A stretch of 64,000 nt of DNA from Gallibacter pasteurianus_A (GCA_963596005.1 CAVBJF010000006.1:1-64000); one strand, 5' to 3'; shown: positions 25,447 to 34,020, counted from the stretch's first letter. Notes: generated by a model from the letters alone, not told the origin. Program-made: numbers and translations.

Positions 25447-25689
25447 TTATAATCCTTTAATTTCCTCCAAACATTTTTTGCAAACATTTTTGCCGTTGAA
25501 TTCTACTACATCCTTAGCATCCCCACAAAAAATGCAAGCCGGCTCATATTTTTTTAGCATTATAAATTGTCCGTCTACATATATTTCAAGCGGATCCTTG
25601 ATGTCTATATTTAGATTTCTCCTAAGTTCGATTGGCAATACAATCCTTCCTAGTTCATCAACTTTTCTTACTATACCTGTTGCCTTCAT
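25447..25689 (-). CDS. AbrB/SpoVT-type transcriptional regulator with four-cysteine tail
   Basis: An 80-residue DNA-binding protein. Residues 1-45 are an AbrB swapped-hairpin domain (GIVRKVDELGRIVLPIELRR). Residues 50-75 carry C52-x2-C55 and C70-x2-C73, probably a small zinc knuckle. Such proteins are common in clostridia and act in transition-state control, although the regulon here is unknown. It sits 16 bp upstream of murA in transcript order. Confidence 0.88.
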   Translation of the reverse strand: MKATGIVRKVDELGRIVLPIELRRNLNIDIKDPLEIYVDGQFIMLKKYEPACIFCGDAKDVVEFNGKNVCKKCLEEIKGL

Positions 25690-25704
25690 GATTTAATTCC
25701 TCCT

Positions 25705-26139
25705 CTATTTATCTTTTTTATCAGTATCTTTGATATCATTAGCCTCATTATCGCCCGCATCCCCGGCATCCTCTGCCGGCTTGTCCTTTGTGAATTTGCC
25801 ACGTACTATGCTAACTATAGTCACCGCCGCCGTCGCTATATTGCTCAGCTGTTTAAATAATGTTTCTTGTCCCTTTATCGCCTTAGAAACGGTGCTGACT
25901 GTCTCTGTTACATCGCTTATCGCATTGTCGACTTCAAGCGTCCTTTTTTCTGCAACCGATGTTATCGTCTGTAAATCATCTAAGATCGCATTGCTTTTTT
26001 TTGCCGCCTTGTTTAGATTCCTGATAAACAATATCAGATATATCACAAGGACTATAAGCGCTATCAATAATAACGCAATCCCTACGTCCTTAACGGGAAT
26101 GCCCTTTACCGAATCCGAGCCTGCCATAACTAAATACAT
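25705..26139 (-). CDS. Single-pass membrane protein with coiled coil (DUF948-like)
   Basis: A 144-residue protein from the ATG at 26139, which has GGAGGT upstream; a longer frame lacks a good site. A single hydrophobic helix lies at about 20-42 (VGIALLLIALIVLVIYLILF). A heptad-rich region follows (about 45-105), with alternating Asp, Val and Thr residues, then a highly charged tail rich in Asp and Lys. The layout resembles DUF948/YtxG-type proteins. The function is unknown. Confidence 0.7.
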   Translation of the reverse strand: MYLVMAGSDSVKGIPVKDVGIALLLIALIVLVIYLILFIRNLNKAAKKSNAILDDLQTITSVAEKRTLEVDNAISDVTETVSTVSKAIKGQETLFKQLSNIATAAVTIVSIVRGKFTKDKPAEDAGDAGDNEANDIKDTDKKDK

Positions 26140-26212
26140 ATCACTACCTCCGATTGTTTTTATGCTTCCATTATCTATCAAAAAATGGAAATATACAACA
26201 TTTTTTACTTTT

Positions 26213-26980
26213 TTATTTCTTTTCGTAAATTTCTAAAACTTCCCTCGTATAACGTCCTTTATCATCATATATGCTCAATTGCGGTAGGATTTTCAGCTCT
26301 TTGCCTGCGCCCTTTATAAACTGCAGGAGCATTATGTTTGGTGCTTTTTCGGCGTTTGGCGCTACAAGCCTCATCGCCTTGGGTTCGAGTGCATATTTCC
26401 TCGCTAAGCAGATGACATCTGCAAATCTATGTGTGCGATGTACCATAAAGAGTTCACCGCCTTTTTGCAAAAGAAAGCTTGCTGCTTCAAAAAAGTCCTC
26501 CAGCTTCGCAGTGGTTTCGTGCCTTGCTATAGTCCTTGCGTCACTGTCATTTGTAATAGCTCCGCCGTTCTCCATATATGGCGGATTTGTTACAACCGCG
26601 TCTGCACCTCCTTTAAGCTCCGGAAAATCTTTTTTAAGATTTTTTATGTCCGCACAGATAATTTTTATTCTATCCTCAAGGTTGTTTAAAGTAACACTTC
26701 TTAATGCCCTGTTTGCCGACGCTTTTTGCACCTCTATCCCAATAAAGCAGACATCCTTTATCTTATGAGAAAGGATTATAGGTATAACGCCACTTCCTGT
26801 TCCTAAATCAACTACGCTCAAATCCTTTTTTACCCTTACGCCATTTATATTTTTTGAGTTTTTCGCCAAGAAGTCTGCAATCAAAACGCTGTCCACACCG
26901 TATTTGAATTCATCTGTTGCTTGTATAAGTTTCTTATTTCCAAAACCTATTTCATCTATCTTTTCATTTATTCGCGACAT
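26213..26980 (-). CDS. TrmN6/YabB-like tRNA methyltransferase
   Basis: A 255-residue Rossmann-fold methyltransferase. SAM-binding VVDLGTGSGVIPIILSHKI is at about 55-73, and the N6-adenine-type catalytic motif NPPYMENGG is at about 130-138. The family modifies A37 of a valine tRNA in E. coli; the exact substrate here is inferred. The start overlaps the end of ricT by 13 bp. The order tmk-holB-ricT-trmN6-like is the same as in Bacillus. Confidence 0.87.
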   Translation of the reverse strand: MSRINEKIDEIGFGNKKLIQATDEFKYGVDSVLIADFLAKNSKNINGVRVKKDLSVVDLGTGSGVIPIILSHKIKDVCFIGIEVQKASANRALRSVTLNNLEDRIKIICADIKNLKKDFPELKGGADAVVTNPPYMENGGAITNDSDARTIARHETTAKLEDFFEAASFLLQKGGELFMVHRTHRFADVICLARKYALEPKAMRLVAPNAEKAPNIMLLQFIKGAGKELKILPQLSIYDDKGRYTREVLEIYEKK

Positions 26981-27834
26981 TTGTTGCAGGCCCTCTTCTT
27001 TTTACCTAATCTTTTGACCTGTTGCTTTTCGTATGTATAAAACTCTTCGGACAGCCCTTCTTCGCCTGTTTCTTCATTGTCTGTTACAAGCCTTGCCCGT
27101 ATCTTGTTTCTCAGAAGATTTACATTGCATACCTTCAAAATGCCGTCCTTTGTTTCAATTCTTTCGCCAACCTCAGGCATGCCCTCTTTCGCATCGCAAT
27201 AGGCTTCATTTTCGTATTTGAGGCAACACATAAGTCTGCCGCATACACCTGATATTTTCGATGGGTTTAACGAAAGATTTTGTGTTTTTGCCATTTTGAT
27301 TGAAACAGGCTGAAATTCCGAAATCCACTGATGACAGCAAAGTTCTCTCCCACAATTACCTATACCGCCCATGATTTTGGACTCATCTCTAACTCCAATC
27401 TGTCTAAGCTCAATCCTTGTATGAAATATTCCTGCCAAATCCTTAACAAGCTCCCTAAAGTCGACTCTTCCCTCAGCCGTAAAGTAAAATATTACCTTGC
27501 TGCTATCAAATGTAAATTCCACATCTGTAAGCTTCATCTCTAAGCCATGCTCTGCAACTTTCTTTTTGCATATTTCCATAGCCTCATCTTTTTTCTTTTG
27601 ATTTTCTTCATTTTGTTTGCAATCCTCAGGCGTTGCCTTTCTTATCACAGGTCTTAAAGGTAATACGATCTCTCTTTCTTCTACCTGTTTTTTTTCTGCG
27701 GCAACTGTCGCAAATTCAAGGCCCTTTGCAGTTTCGACTATTACATCATCGCCTTTTGCAAGCTCTATCTGCGCCGGGTCAAAATAATAAATCTTGCCAT
27801 TATTTTTAAATTTTATTCCCACTACGTCAATCAT
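26968..27834 (-). CDS. ricT: PSP1-domain protein RicT (YaaT)
   Basis: A 288-residue cytosolic protein, a subunit of the RicA-RicF-RicT complex that binds Fe-S clusters and helps RNase Y mature mRNAs in Bacillus. The PSP1 core has VEFTFDSSKVIFYFTAEGRVDFRELV-like strands (about 104-130). Cysteines lie in GIGNCGRELCCHQWI and ISGVCGRLMCCLKYE (about 157-207). RicA and RicF are not in the window. GGAGGG precedes the ATG. It sits between holB and the TrmN6-like gene. Confidence 0.92.
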   Translation of the reverse strand: MIDVVGIKFKNNGKIYYFDPAQIELAKGDDVIVETAKGLEFATVAAEKKQVEEREIVLPLRPVIRKATPEDCKQNEENQKKKDEAMEICKKKVAEHGLEMKLTDVEFTFDSSKVIFYFTAEGRVDFRELVKDLAGIFHTRIELRQIGVRDESKIMGGIGNCGRELCCHQWISEFQPVSIKMAKTQNLSLNPSKISGVCGRLMCCLKYENEAYCDAKEGMPEVGERIETKDGILKVCNVNLLRNKIRARLVTDNEETGEEGLSEEFYTYEKQQVKRLGKKKRACNKCRE

Positions 27835-28659
27835 CTACTGCCCTCCAATAAGTATCGTCATTTTTTTCATCGTGTAAAGCACATTTGCATTTTTTTCAAT
27901 CTCGCGCCGTGCCCTCTCACATTCATGTATCGCCCGGCTCAAGTTGCTTACCGTATAGCCTTTACCTTTTTCCCTCCTTGCGAGAATCATATCTATGCAA
28001 ATTTGTTCCATCATATCAAGTAATTGATATGCACTTTTTTTATCTTTTACATTTTCTTCTATATGCCTCTTGATTTTGTAAAAATACTCTCCGTCGAAAA
28101 TCATCGAAAGCAGCTTCTCAGATTTTACAATCAATTCCCGATTTTTTTCTTCGTCATTCCCTGCTTTTTTCACAGAGGCATCCAAAAGTCGCAGCTGTAT
28201 ACATCTGGACCTTACTGTTTCCGGCATTTTATCTGCATTTTCGCAAAGAAGAAATATAACAGTTCCAAGCGGTGGCTCTTCTAGTGTTTTTAAAAGCCTA
28301 TTATAAGCTCTGAGCGTCATCGTATCAGCTCCGCATATTATTGCAATATTTCTTTCTGCCTCAAAAGGCTTTCTTGCAAGCCTTTCCTGCAATGAAAGTA
28401 TCTGCTCGTCCTTTATGCTATAAACCTTACTTCCCTTTTTTGCTTCCGGCTCAAGAAAAAACACATCCAAATGATCAAGTGCATCTATTTTTCTGCAGGT
28501 TTTACATTCGCCACAGCCGATACCACGCAGCTCCTCACACAATATGGCTTTCGCCAAGCCCTTTGCGTACTCAGCCTTGTCGGTTATATATCCGCCTTCA
28601 ATTATGAACGCATGATGCAATGTGCCTTTTTCTATATTTTTTTTGAAATCATAATTCAT
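27835..28659 (-). CDS. holB: DNA polymerase III delta-prime subunit
   Basis: A 274-residue clamp-loader subunit. LHHAFIIEGG near the start and the zinc-binding CGECKTCRKI (about 48-57) match the HolB AAA module. The sensor segment TLRAYNRLLKTLEEPPLGTVIFLL (about 113-136) and the arginine finger region TVRSRCIQLRL (about 146-156) are conserved. It lies between tmk and ricT, the usual Firmicute order. Confidence 0.93.
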   Translation of the reverse strand: MNYDFKKNIEKGTLHHAFIIEGGYITDKAEYAKGLAKAILCEELRGIGCGECKTCRKIDALDHLDVFFLEPEAKKGSKVYSIKDEQILSLQERLARKPFEAERNIAIICGADTMTLRAYNRLLKTLEEPPLGTVIFLLCENADKMPETVRSRCIQLRLLDASVKKAGNDEEKNRELIVKSEKLLSMIFDGEYFYKIKRHIEENVKDKKSAYQLLDMMEQICIDMILARREKGKGYTVSNLSRAIHECERARREIEKNANVLYTMKKMTILIGGQ

Positions 28660-28661
28660 AT

Positions 28662-29309
28662 CTAAATATATGCTCTCTTCTTTAAAAGGTTTTCTATTTC
28701 CCTTTTTATATCCTCGCTGACCTTATCGATAGGCTGAGTTGCATCTATTCCAACTATTCTCTCCGGGAATTTTTTCTCAAGCTCTAAGTATCCGTCATAC
28801 ACCTTTTGATGAAAAGCTATACTTTCGCTTTCGAGCCTGTCCTTTTGCCTATCGCCTATAAAATTTTGCTCTATGCGTTTCATCCCTCGTTCGGAGTTTA
28901 CCTTCAATAATATCGTCATATCCGGCATAATACCGTCTATAGCAAAGTTATTTATAATTTCAACGCTTTCGCCTATATCTCGGCCATATCCCTGATATGC
29001 GATGCTTGAATCCACAAACCTGTCGCAAATGACTACATCTCCATTTTCGATATGCGGTTTTATATACTCCGAAACAAGCTGTGCACGCGACGCCGCATAT
29101 AGCAAAGCCTCTGTCATTGGTGACATTTCCTTGTTGTCCTTATTTAATATGATAGCTCTGATCTCCTCGCTTATATTCGTACCGCCGGGTTCTCTTGTAA
29201 ATACAACTCTGAGTCCGGTAGCCTCAAAATATTTTTTTAAAAAGTCAATCTGTGTTGACTTGCCTGCTCCATCAGGGCCTTCTATTGTTATGAATAGACC
29301 TCTTTGCAT
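28662..29309 (-). CDS. tmk: Thymidylate kinase
   Basis: A 215-residue enzyme that phosphorylates dTMP to dTDP. The P-loop EGPDGAGKSTQ (about 11-21), the DR(Y/F)-type motif VICDRFVDSSIAYQG (about 90-104) and the LID region are complete. An upstream in-frame start would add ten residues. The ATG at 29309, preceded by AAGGA, gives MQRGLFITIEGPDG, like other Tmk proteins. A 51-codon membrane protein gene overlaps its first codons in another frame. Confidence 0.95.
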   Translation of the reverse strand: MQRGLFITIEGPDGAGKSTQIDFLKKYFEATGLRVVFTREPGGTNISEEIRAIILNKDNKEMSPMTEALLYAASRAQLVSEYIKPHIENGDVVICDRFVDSSIAYQGYGRDIGESVEIINNFAIDGIMPDMTILLKVNSERGMKRIEQNFIGDRQKDRLESESIAFHQKVYDGYLELEKKFPERIVGIDATQPIDKVSEDIKREIENLLKKRAYI

Positions 29310-29427
29310 TTTTCTTTTTCCTTTTTCCGGGCACCACAATGTCCATCAATTTATCAGTCAAATACAAGAGCAAATATCCTATTGGGATACATAACATGAG
29401 CGCTAAAACTATTCTCAAAATTGTCAT
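29272..29427 (-). CDS. Small membrane protein overlapping tmk (51 residues)
   Basis: A short frame starting ATG at 29427 with TAGGAG nine bases upstream. It reads MTILRIVLALMLCIPIGY followed by more hydrophobic residues, then TDKLMDIV and a very basic tail with KRKKKNAKR. It is therefore a single-helix membrane peptide with a cytoplasmic basic end. It overlaps tmk by 38 bp in another frame and is the first gene after the operon promoter. No homologue is recognised. The ribosome site, start position and hydrophobic pattern favour a real gene. Confidence 0.6.
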   Translation of the reverse strand: MTILRIVLALMLCIPIGYLLLYLTDKLMDIVVPGKRKKKNAKRSIHNNRRP

Positions 29428-29528
29428 ATCGCAATTCTCCTAATTTTGTATCTTTTGTATAAATTTTGCTCTTAATTGGTTGCTGTTTTTGTTTTTTAAA
29501 ATGTAAAGATTTAACACTTCGCATAACC

Positions 29529-29557
29529 ATTATACTTTAAACAACCTGTTTAGTCCA
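29529..29557 (-). promoter_or_regulatory. Promoter of the tmk-holB-ricT operon
   Basis: TGGACT (29552-29557), a 17-bp spacer and a perfect TATAAT (29529-29534) on the minus strand. It precedes the 51-residue membrane protein gene and tmk. It overlaps, in opposite direction, the region upstream of folT. Confidence 0.65.
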
Positions 29558-29574
29558 CAGCGAAGTAATATAGA

Positions 29575-29603
29575 TTGAATATATTTTGGTCAGATGGTAT
29601 ACT
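29575..29603 (+). promoter_or_regulatory. Promoter of folT
   Basis: TTGAAT (29575-29580), a 17-bp spacer and TATACT (29598-29603) on the plus strand, about 30 bp before the folT start. The short leader leaves no room for a riboswitch. Confidence 0.65.
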
Positions 29604-29633
29604 CTTAAAGCATGGCGGAAAGGATTTTATTTT

Positions 29634-30137
29634 ATGAAAGAAAAAAACTTAACATATCAACTAATAGTAATGGCTCTTTTAATCGCTTTAGAGATAATAT
29701 TGACAAGATTTTTATCTCTCCAACTTCCAATTGCACGCATCGGCTTTGGCTTTTTGCCAATAGTTATAATCGCAATTATGTTTGGTCCTCTTAAGGCGGG
29801 TATTTGTTATAGTTTAGGTGATGTTTTGGGAATGCTTTTATTTCCATCCGGAGTATACTTCCCCGGCTTTACGCTTTCCGCATTTATAACAGGTGTTTTA
29901 TACGGAGTATTTTTATATAAAAAAGAAATCACGCTAAAGCGTTCGTTTTTAGCCGCATTTACCGTGCTTTTTACGATAACAATTTGCTTAAACACATTAT
30001 GGCTTGTAATCCTCATGGGAAAAGGTTTTTTTGCGATACTGCCAACTCGCATAGGCGAAGCTTGTTTGATGCTCATCGTAGAAACACTCTCTATACCGCT
30101 TGTATATAACCAGGTACTTTCCAAAAAGCTACAATAA
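29634..30137 (+). CDS. folT: FolT-like ECF folate transporter S-component
   Basis: A 167-residue membrane protein with about six hydrophobic segments. LLIALEIILTRFLSLQLP (about 13-30), RIGFGFLPIVIIAIMFGPL (about 34-52) and FPGFTLSAFITGVLYGVFL (about 78-96) match FolT-family S-components that bind folate. A longer frame would add 16 residues; the ATG at 29634 has GAAAGGA upstream. It is isolated on the plus strand, with divergent tmk operon and convergent rqcP. No EcfA or EcfT gene is nearby. Confidence 0.85.
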   Translation: MKEKNLTYQLIVMALLIALEIILTRFLSLQLPIARIGFGFLPIVIIAIMFGPLKAGICYSLGDVLGMLLFPSGVYFPGFTLSAFITGVLYGVFLYKKEITLKRSFLAAFTVLFTITICLNTLWLVILMGKGFFAILPTRIGEACLMLIVETLSIPLVYNQVLSKKLQ

Positions 30138-30143
30138 AAATAT

Positions 30144-30169
30144 AAAGGCGCATAAAAAATCGCACCTTT
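30144..30169. terminator. Bidirectional terminator between folT and rqcP
   Basis: AAAGGCGC and GCACCTTT pair with one mismatch around an A/T loop. It overlaps the rqcP stop codon. U-rich stretches follow on both strands. Confidence 0.6.
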
Positions 30170-30416
30170 ATTTGTCTTCTATAATCTCGTACATGTTCAC
30201 AGCCTCGTCCTTTCGCTGTGAATCTTTTGTGTCAAGAACCTTTGCACTGATAATCCTTGTGCCAAATGTGATGGTTATAACATCGCCTATTTCGACATTT
30301 GTACCTGCCTTTGCAACTTTTTCGTTTACAGTCACCTTGCCGGTATCGCATGCCTGTTTTGCAATAGTTCTTCGTTTGATAAGTCTCGAATTTTTTAAAA
30401 ATTTATCTAATCTCAT
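30168..30416 (-). CDS. rqcP: S4-domain RNA-binding protein RqcP (YabO)
   Basis: An 82-residue S4 protein (MRLDKFLKNSRLIKRRTIAKQ, then GKVTVNEKVAKAGTNVEIGD). RqcP helps RqcH add alanine tails to stalled nascent chains on 50S subunits. Length and sequence fit the YabO/HslR group. It follows hup. The usual sporulation genes yabP and yabQ do not follow; folT lies there in opposite orientation. Confidence 0.9.
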   Translation of the reverse strand: MRLDKFLKNSRLIKRRTIAKQACDTGKVTVNEKVAKAGTNVEIGDVITITFGTRIISAKVLDTKDSQRKDEAVNMYEIIEDK

Positions 30417-30470
30417 ATGGTTGCCTATTTTGCCTTAAACCTCATACATCTATTTTTTGTAAAATAATAA

Positions 30471-30490
30471 AGAGGAGCAACAGCTCCTCT
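30471..30490 (-). terminator. Terminator downstream of hup
   Basis: AGAGGAGC and GCTCCTCT pair around a four-base loop. On the minus strand TTATTATTTT follows. It lies between the hup and rqcP genes and would reduce read-through. Confidence 0.7.
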
Positions 30491-30503
30491 GTTATTGTCT
30501 CTC

Positions 30504-30782
30504 TTATTTGTTTACTGAATCCTTAAGAGCTTTTCCTGCTTTGAATACAGGTGCCTTTGATGCAGCAATCTGGATTGTTTCACCAGGCTTTCTTGGGTTT
30601 CTGCCAGTTCTTGCTTTTCTGTGACGAACTTCAAATGTTCCAAAGCCTATGAGCTGTACTCTTTCACCTTTTACAAGTGATTTTTCGATTGACGCCATTG
30701 TTGCATTTACAGCTGCCTCTGCGTCCTTTTTTGTAAATCCTGTCTTTTCTGCTACTGCAGCGATTAACTCCGCCTTATTCAT
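30504..30782 (-). CDS. hup: DNA-binding protein HU
   Basis: A 92-residue nucleoid protein. MNKAELIAAVAEKTGFTKKD at the start, then LIGFGTFEVRHRKARTGRNP (about 44-64) with the DNA-binding arm containing the conserved RNP-type proline. GGGAGG lies before the ATG. It has its own strong promoter. The spoVB-hup-rqcP order is common in clostridia, but mazG, usually present too, is absent. Confidence 0.97.
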   Translation of the reverse strand: MNKAELIAAVAEKTGFTKKDAEAAVNATMASIEKSLVKGERVQLIGFGTFEVRHRKARTGRNPRKPGETIQIAASKAPVFKAGKALKDSVNK

Positions 30783-30872
30783 TGATTTTTTCCTCCCTTT
30801 GAATTTTCTTCTTTCTACCTATTCATTCTAATTGTTTATAAAAGCGCCCTTTTAAGCACGCCTTCTACCTGT

Positions 30873-30901
30873 AGTATGCCATTACAAAGTGCATTTGTCA
30901 A
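30873..30901 (-). promoter_or_regulatory. Promoter of hup
   Basis: A perfect TTGACA (30896-30901), a 17-bp spacer and CATACT (30873-30878) on the minus strand, about 90 bp upstream of the hup start codon. Confidence 0.7.
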
Positions 30902-30915
30902 TGGTGTGACAGGAT

Positions 30916-32547
30916 TTATTTCACAAATTTGTTCGCTATCCTCACCAATTTATCCCCTTTAGGTAATATCAAAAGCTCCTCTTTTTGGACTGATTTTGTC
31001 ACAAATATCATTATCGCATAAACCACGGCACCGACAAGTACGGAAAGTAGTGTCGCTATACTGTTATGACTTTGCACAAGCATCAAAAGTTTATATATTC
31101 CAAAAACCAAAGCCCCCATAACTCCTGCCGAAATCAATGGTCTAATAAATGTCAAATTTATGTCTATATGTACATTAGTATATTTTAGCATCTGTTTGAA
31201 GCTTAGCGTAACAGCTATCATATACATCAGCACAGTACCGATCGCCGCCCCTTTTACATTTATAGCCGGAATACCAACTAAAATCCAAGTCACTATAATC
31301 TTTGCCACTATGCCGATACAAAGATTTCGAACCGGTAGTGTTTGCTTGCCTACGCCTTGTAAAATGCCTGTTACAGTCTGTGTTATCGACAAGAATAAAA
31401 GTCCAAACGCATTTATAACAAGTAGTGGCGCCGCACTTGATGCACTTTCGGCCTGGTTAGGGTAAAGGAGCAAAAGTATCGGCTCTGCCAAAACCATAAG
31501 CCCAAACGCGCAAGGATAACCGATTATAACCGACATACGAATACCAAGCGCCGTATTTTTTTGTAATTCCTCTCTGTTTTTTAGCTGGAAAGCCGCCGCT
31601 ATGATAGGCACTATCGAAACTGCAACTGCCTGAGTCAAAAGCTGTGGCACATTGATAAGCGGTCCTATAAATCCGCTGAGCTGCCCATACAGGCTCTTTG
31701 CTGTCTCAGTTGCAAAGCCTCCTGCCAAAAGTCTGTTTACAACAAGCGCCGAATCTACGAGATTTGCAATCGGCAATATAGCAGCACCTATTGTTATCGG
31801 CACCGAAATAATAAGGATCTTTTTGAGTATGCTCTTGTCGGACTCTTGCTTCATCGAAGCACTTTTCTCTGCTCTTTTTAATATACCCTTTCGTGCGAGC
31901 ATATAGATAAAGATTATCATCAAAAATCCGCCAAGGCTTCCTGCTGTTGCGCCGAGGTTTGCACCTGCAGCACCGCCTGCATATTTGTCATATCCTCCAA
32001 ATACGCCGTCACCTACTACAAAGAAGAGTATATATGAAGCTGTAAGACCGACAACTACTCTAAAGAATTGCTCGACGGTTTGGGATATTGCCGTCGGCTT
32101 CATGTTTTGCATTCCCTGGAAATAACCTCTGACAGCCGCCATAACCGGTACTAAAAGCAGGGATGGCGCTATCATTCTCATTCCCGGTGCCGCATCCGGA
32201 TTTTTCATAAGAGCTGCAATCTGAGGTGCAAATATAAATAAAATCAAGAAAAACACAAAGCCCATCACAAACATCAGCCTTGATGCCAACGTGAAAACTC
32301 TGTGTGCCTGATAATGATTGCCTATGGCTATACTTTCCGATACCATTTTTGATATCGCAACAGGAAGTCCGGATGTTGCCAATATCATCAAAAACGCGTA
32401 TATGTAGTAGGCCGGGCTGTAGTCTGCCATACCGGTATCACCAATCCAGTTGACAAGCGGCAACCTAAATACGGCTCCGAATATTTTTACTACGATGCCC
32501 GCTACGGCAAGTATAGTCGCACCTTTTACCAAAGATTGTTTACTCAT
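30916..32547 (-). CDS. SpoVB/MurJ-like polysaccharide or lipid II flippase
   Basis: A 543-residue integral membrane protein with about 14 helices, of the MOP (MurJ/MATE-like) exporter superfamily. The N-terminal segment LVKGATILAVAGIVVKIFGA and FRLPLVNWIGDTGMADY are typical of SpoVB/YtgP proteins. Candidate roles are lipid II flipping in growth or spore cortex synthesis; sequence alone cannot separate them. It overlaps the amidohydrolase gene by four bases (ATGA) and precedes hup. Confidence 0.88.
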   Translation of the reverse strand: MSKQSLVKGATILAVAGIVVKIFGAVFRLPLVNWIGDTGMADYSPAYYIYAFLMILATSGLPVAISKMVSESIAIGNHYQAHRVFTLASRLMFVMGFVFFLILFIFAPQIAALMKNPDAAPGMRMIAPSLLLVPVMAAVRGYFQGMQNMKPTAISQTVEQFFRVVVGLTASYILFFVVGDGVFGGYDKYAGGAAGANLGATAGSLGGFLMIIFIYMLARKGILKRAEKSASMKQESDKSILKKILIISVPITIGAAILPIANLVDSALVVNRLLAGGFATETAKSLYGQLSGFIGPLINVPQLLTQAVAVSIVPIIAAAFQLKNREELQKNTALGIRMSVIIGYPCAFGLMVLAEPILLLLYPNQAESASSAAPLLVINAFGLLFLSITQTVTGILQGVGKQTLPVRNLCIGIVAKIIVTWILVGIPAINVKGAAIGTVLMYMIAVTLSFKQMLKYTNVHIDINLTFIRPLISAGVMGALVFGIYKLLMLVQSHNSIATLLSVLVGAVVYAIMIFVTKSVQKEELLILPKGDKLVRIANKFVK

Positions 32548-33866
32548 ATGTTAGCTAAAATCTCCTTTGTTGATTTTTCCGCTTCAAAAATAACTTTTTC
32601 TATATCTATAGTCGTATACTCTCCATTTTCGTACAAAACATTGCCATCAACCATAGTAAGCAGTAAATTTGCAGGATCCGCCGAGTATACTATGTTGCAT
32701 AAAAGATCATGCACCGGCTTCATATTTGGTGCGTTTATATCAAGTACTATAAGATCCGCCTTGTACCCTTCCTTTATAAGCCCCGAATCGCTTCTTCCTT
32801 GAGCCATCATGCCATTTCGTGTTGCAGCTTCTAATACTTTCTGCGGTGTTATAAGGCCTATTTCATCCTCAGTTTTTGCTGTAATTTTGGAAAGCAACGC
32901 AAAGGTTTTTATTTCCTCAAAGAAGTTTAACGAATTGTTGCTTGCAACGCTATCTGTACCTATCGTCATATTTATCTTATTTTTTGCAAGGCTTGTTATG
33001 TCACATATCCCGCTTGCCAATTTTAGGTTGCTGATAGGATTTACGCAAACTGTAACTCCTTTATCTTTTAATATTTTGTAATCGTCATCCTCAATCCAGA
33101 CGCAATGTGCCGCAGTTGACCCGGTATTAAAAAGTCCAAGGTCGCTTAGATACTTCACAGGCGTCTTTGCGTATTTTGCCTTGCATTCCTCATGTTCCTT
33201 TTTTGTTTCGGAAACATGTACCTGCATATTTGCACCTATCTCCTGCGTATAATTCGCAAGCTGCTCCACGCACTTTGGCGTAGTTGTATATTCAGCATGC
33301 AGACTCATATCTACAAGAATACGGCCATTAAAAGTATTATGGTGCTTCTTATATGCATCTCTCATTTCGTCGGCACGATATGAAGTCAAAAAGTCGCTGT
33401 CATCAAAATGCGTGATAGATCTGCTTATGTTTGCCTTGATACCGCTCTTTGCTATTGCCGCTGCCATAGCGTCCATAAAATAGTACATCTCAGAGGTCGA
33501 AACTATGCCATGTCTTATGCTTTCTGCCATCGACAGCAATGTCGCATCAAATACGCTTTTTTCTGTCAGCCGGTTCTCAAACGGAAAGATCCTATTAAAG
33601 AGCCAGTTCTCAAGTGTCATATTTTCTCCGTAGCCACGCATGAGGCTCATCGGAGCGTGCGCATGATTATTTACAAATCCCGGCATAAGCAGTTTACCTT
33701 TGCCGTCGTAAACCCTGCCTTCCTCCGTATTTTTTATATCGTCCGAAGCTACGGCACTTATTGGCTCGTTTGAAATCTTTACGATCCTGTCGCCTTTGAT
33801 TTCTACATAATAGCCACTCTTTATTTCAAAATTTTCATCAAGTATGCTAATGTTTGAAAATATCAT
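32544..33866 (-). CDS. Amidohydrolase, MTA/SAH deaminase-like
   Basis: A 440-residue cytosolic metal-dependent deaminase from the ATG at 33866, five bases after GGAGG; a GTG four codons earlier is less likely. Metal ligands are in MPGFVNNHAHAPMSLMRGYG (about 63-82), HAEYTT (about 192), HVSETKKEHEE (about 218) and GTDSVASNN (about 300). This order is typical of the 5-methylthioadenosine/S-adenosylhomocysteine deaminase group, though related guanine or cytosine deaminases are not excluded. It overlaps the SpoVB-like gene. A structured leader lies upstream. Confidence 0.85.
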   Translation of the reverse strand: MIFSNISILDENFEIKSGYYVEIKGDRIVKISNEPISAVASDDIKNTEEGRVYDGKGKLLMPGFVNNHAHAPMSLMRGYGENMTLENWLFNRIFPFENRLTEKSVFDATLLSMAESIRHGIVSTSEMYYFMDAMAAAIAKSGIKANISRSITHFDDSDFLTSYRADEMRDAYKKHHNTFNGRILVDMSLHAEYTTTPKCVEQLANYTQEIGANMQVHVSETKKEHEECKAKYAKTPVKYLSDLGLFNTGSTAAHCVWIEDDDYKILKDKGVTVCVNPISNLKLASGICDITSLAKNKINMTIGTDSVASNNSLNFFEEIKTFALLSKITAKTEDEIGLITPQKVLEAATRNGMMAQGRSDSGLIKEGYKADLIVLDINAPNMKPVHDLLCNIVYSADPANLLLTMVDGNVLYENGEYTTIDIEKVIFEAEKSTKEILANI

Positions 33867-33900
33867 CTTATCCTCCACTGTGTACCCTAGGTATTTTATA

Positions 33901-34020
33901 CTATGGAGCAGGCGATTTCAAGATTTGCTTATATGGCAAAATAAAAGTCCCCGGCGGCAATACTGCGGCACCGAAGACCCTCTCTAATGATTACGACCCA
34001 AATATTTTTAGGACGATAAA
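33901..34020 (-). ncRNA. Structured leader of the amidohydrolase gene (possibly ZTP/pfl-like)
   Basis: This unusually GC-rich leader on the minus strand contains, in order, GGGTCGTAATC, CCGCCGGGGAC and, further on, CGCCTG. AAAATA and TATTTT, with GTC and GAC, can close a helix. The order recalls the ZTP riboswitch core (GUCGUGAC, CCGGGGA, CGCCUGGG), but several conserved bases differ. This is a recollection-based resemblance, not a match. Confidence 0.35.

Noticed and set aside
29428..29633. Possible folate riboswitch before folT
   Set aside because: The promoter at 29575-29603 leaves only about 25 nt of leader, too short for a folate aptamer, and no core motif is present.
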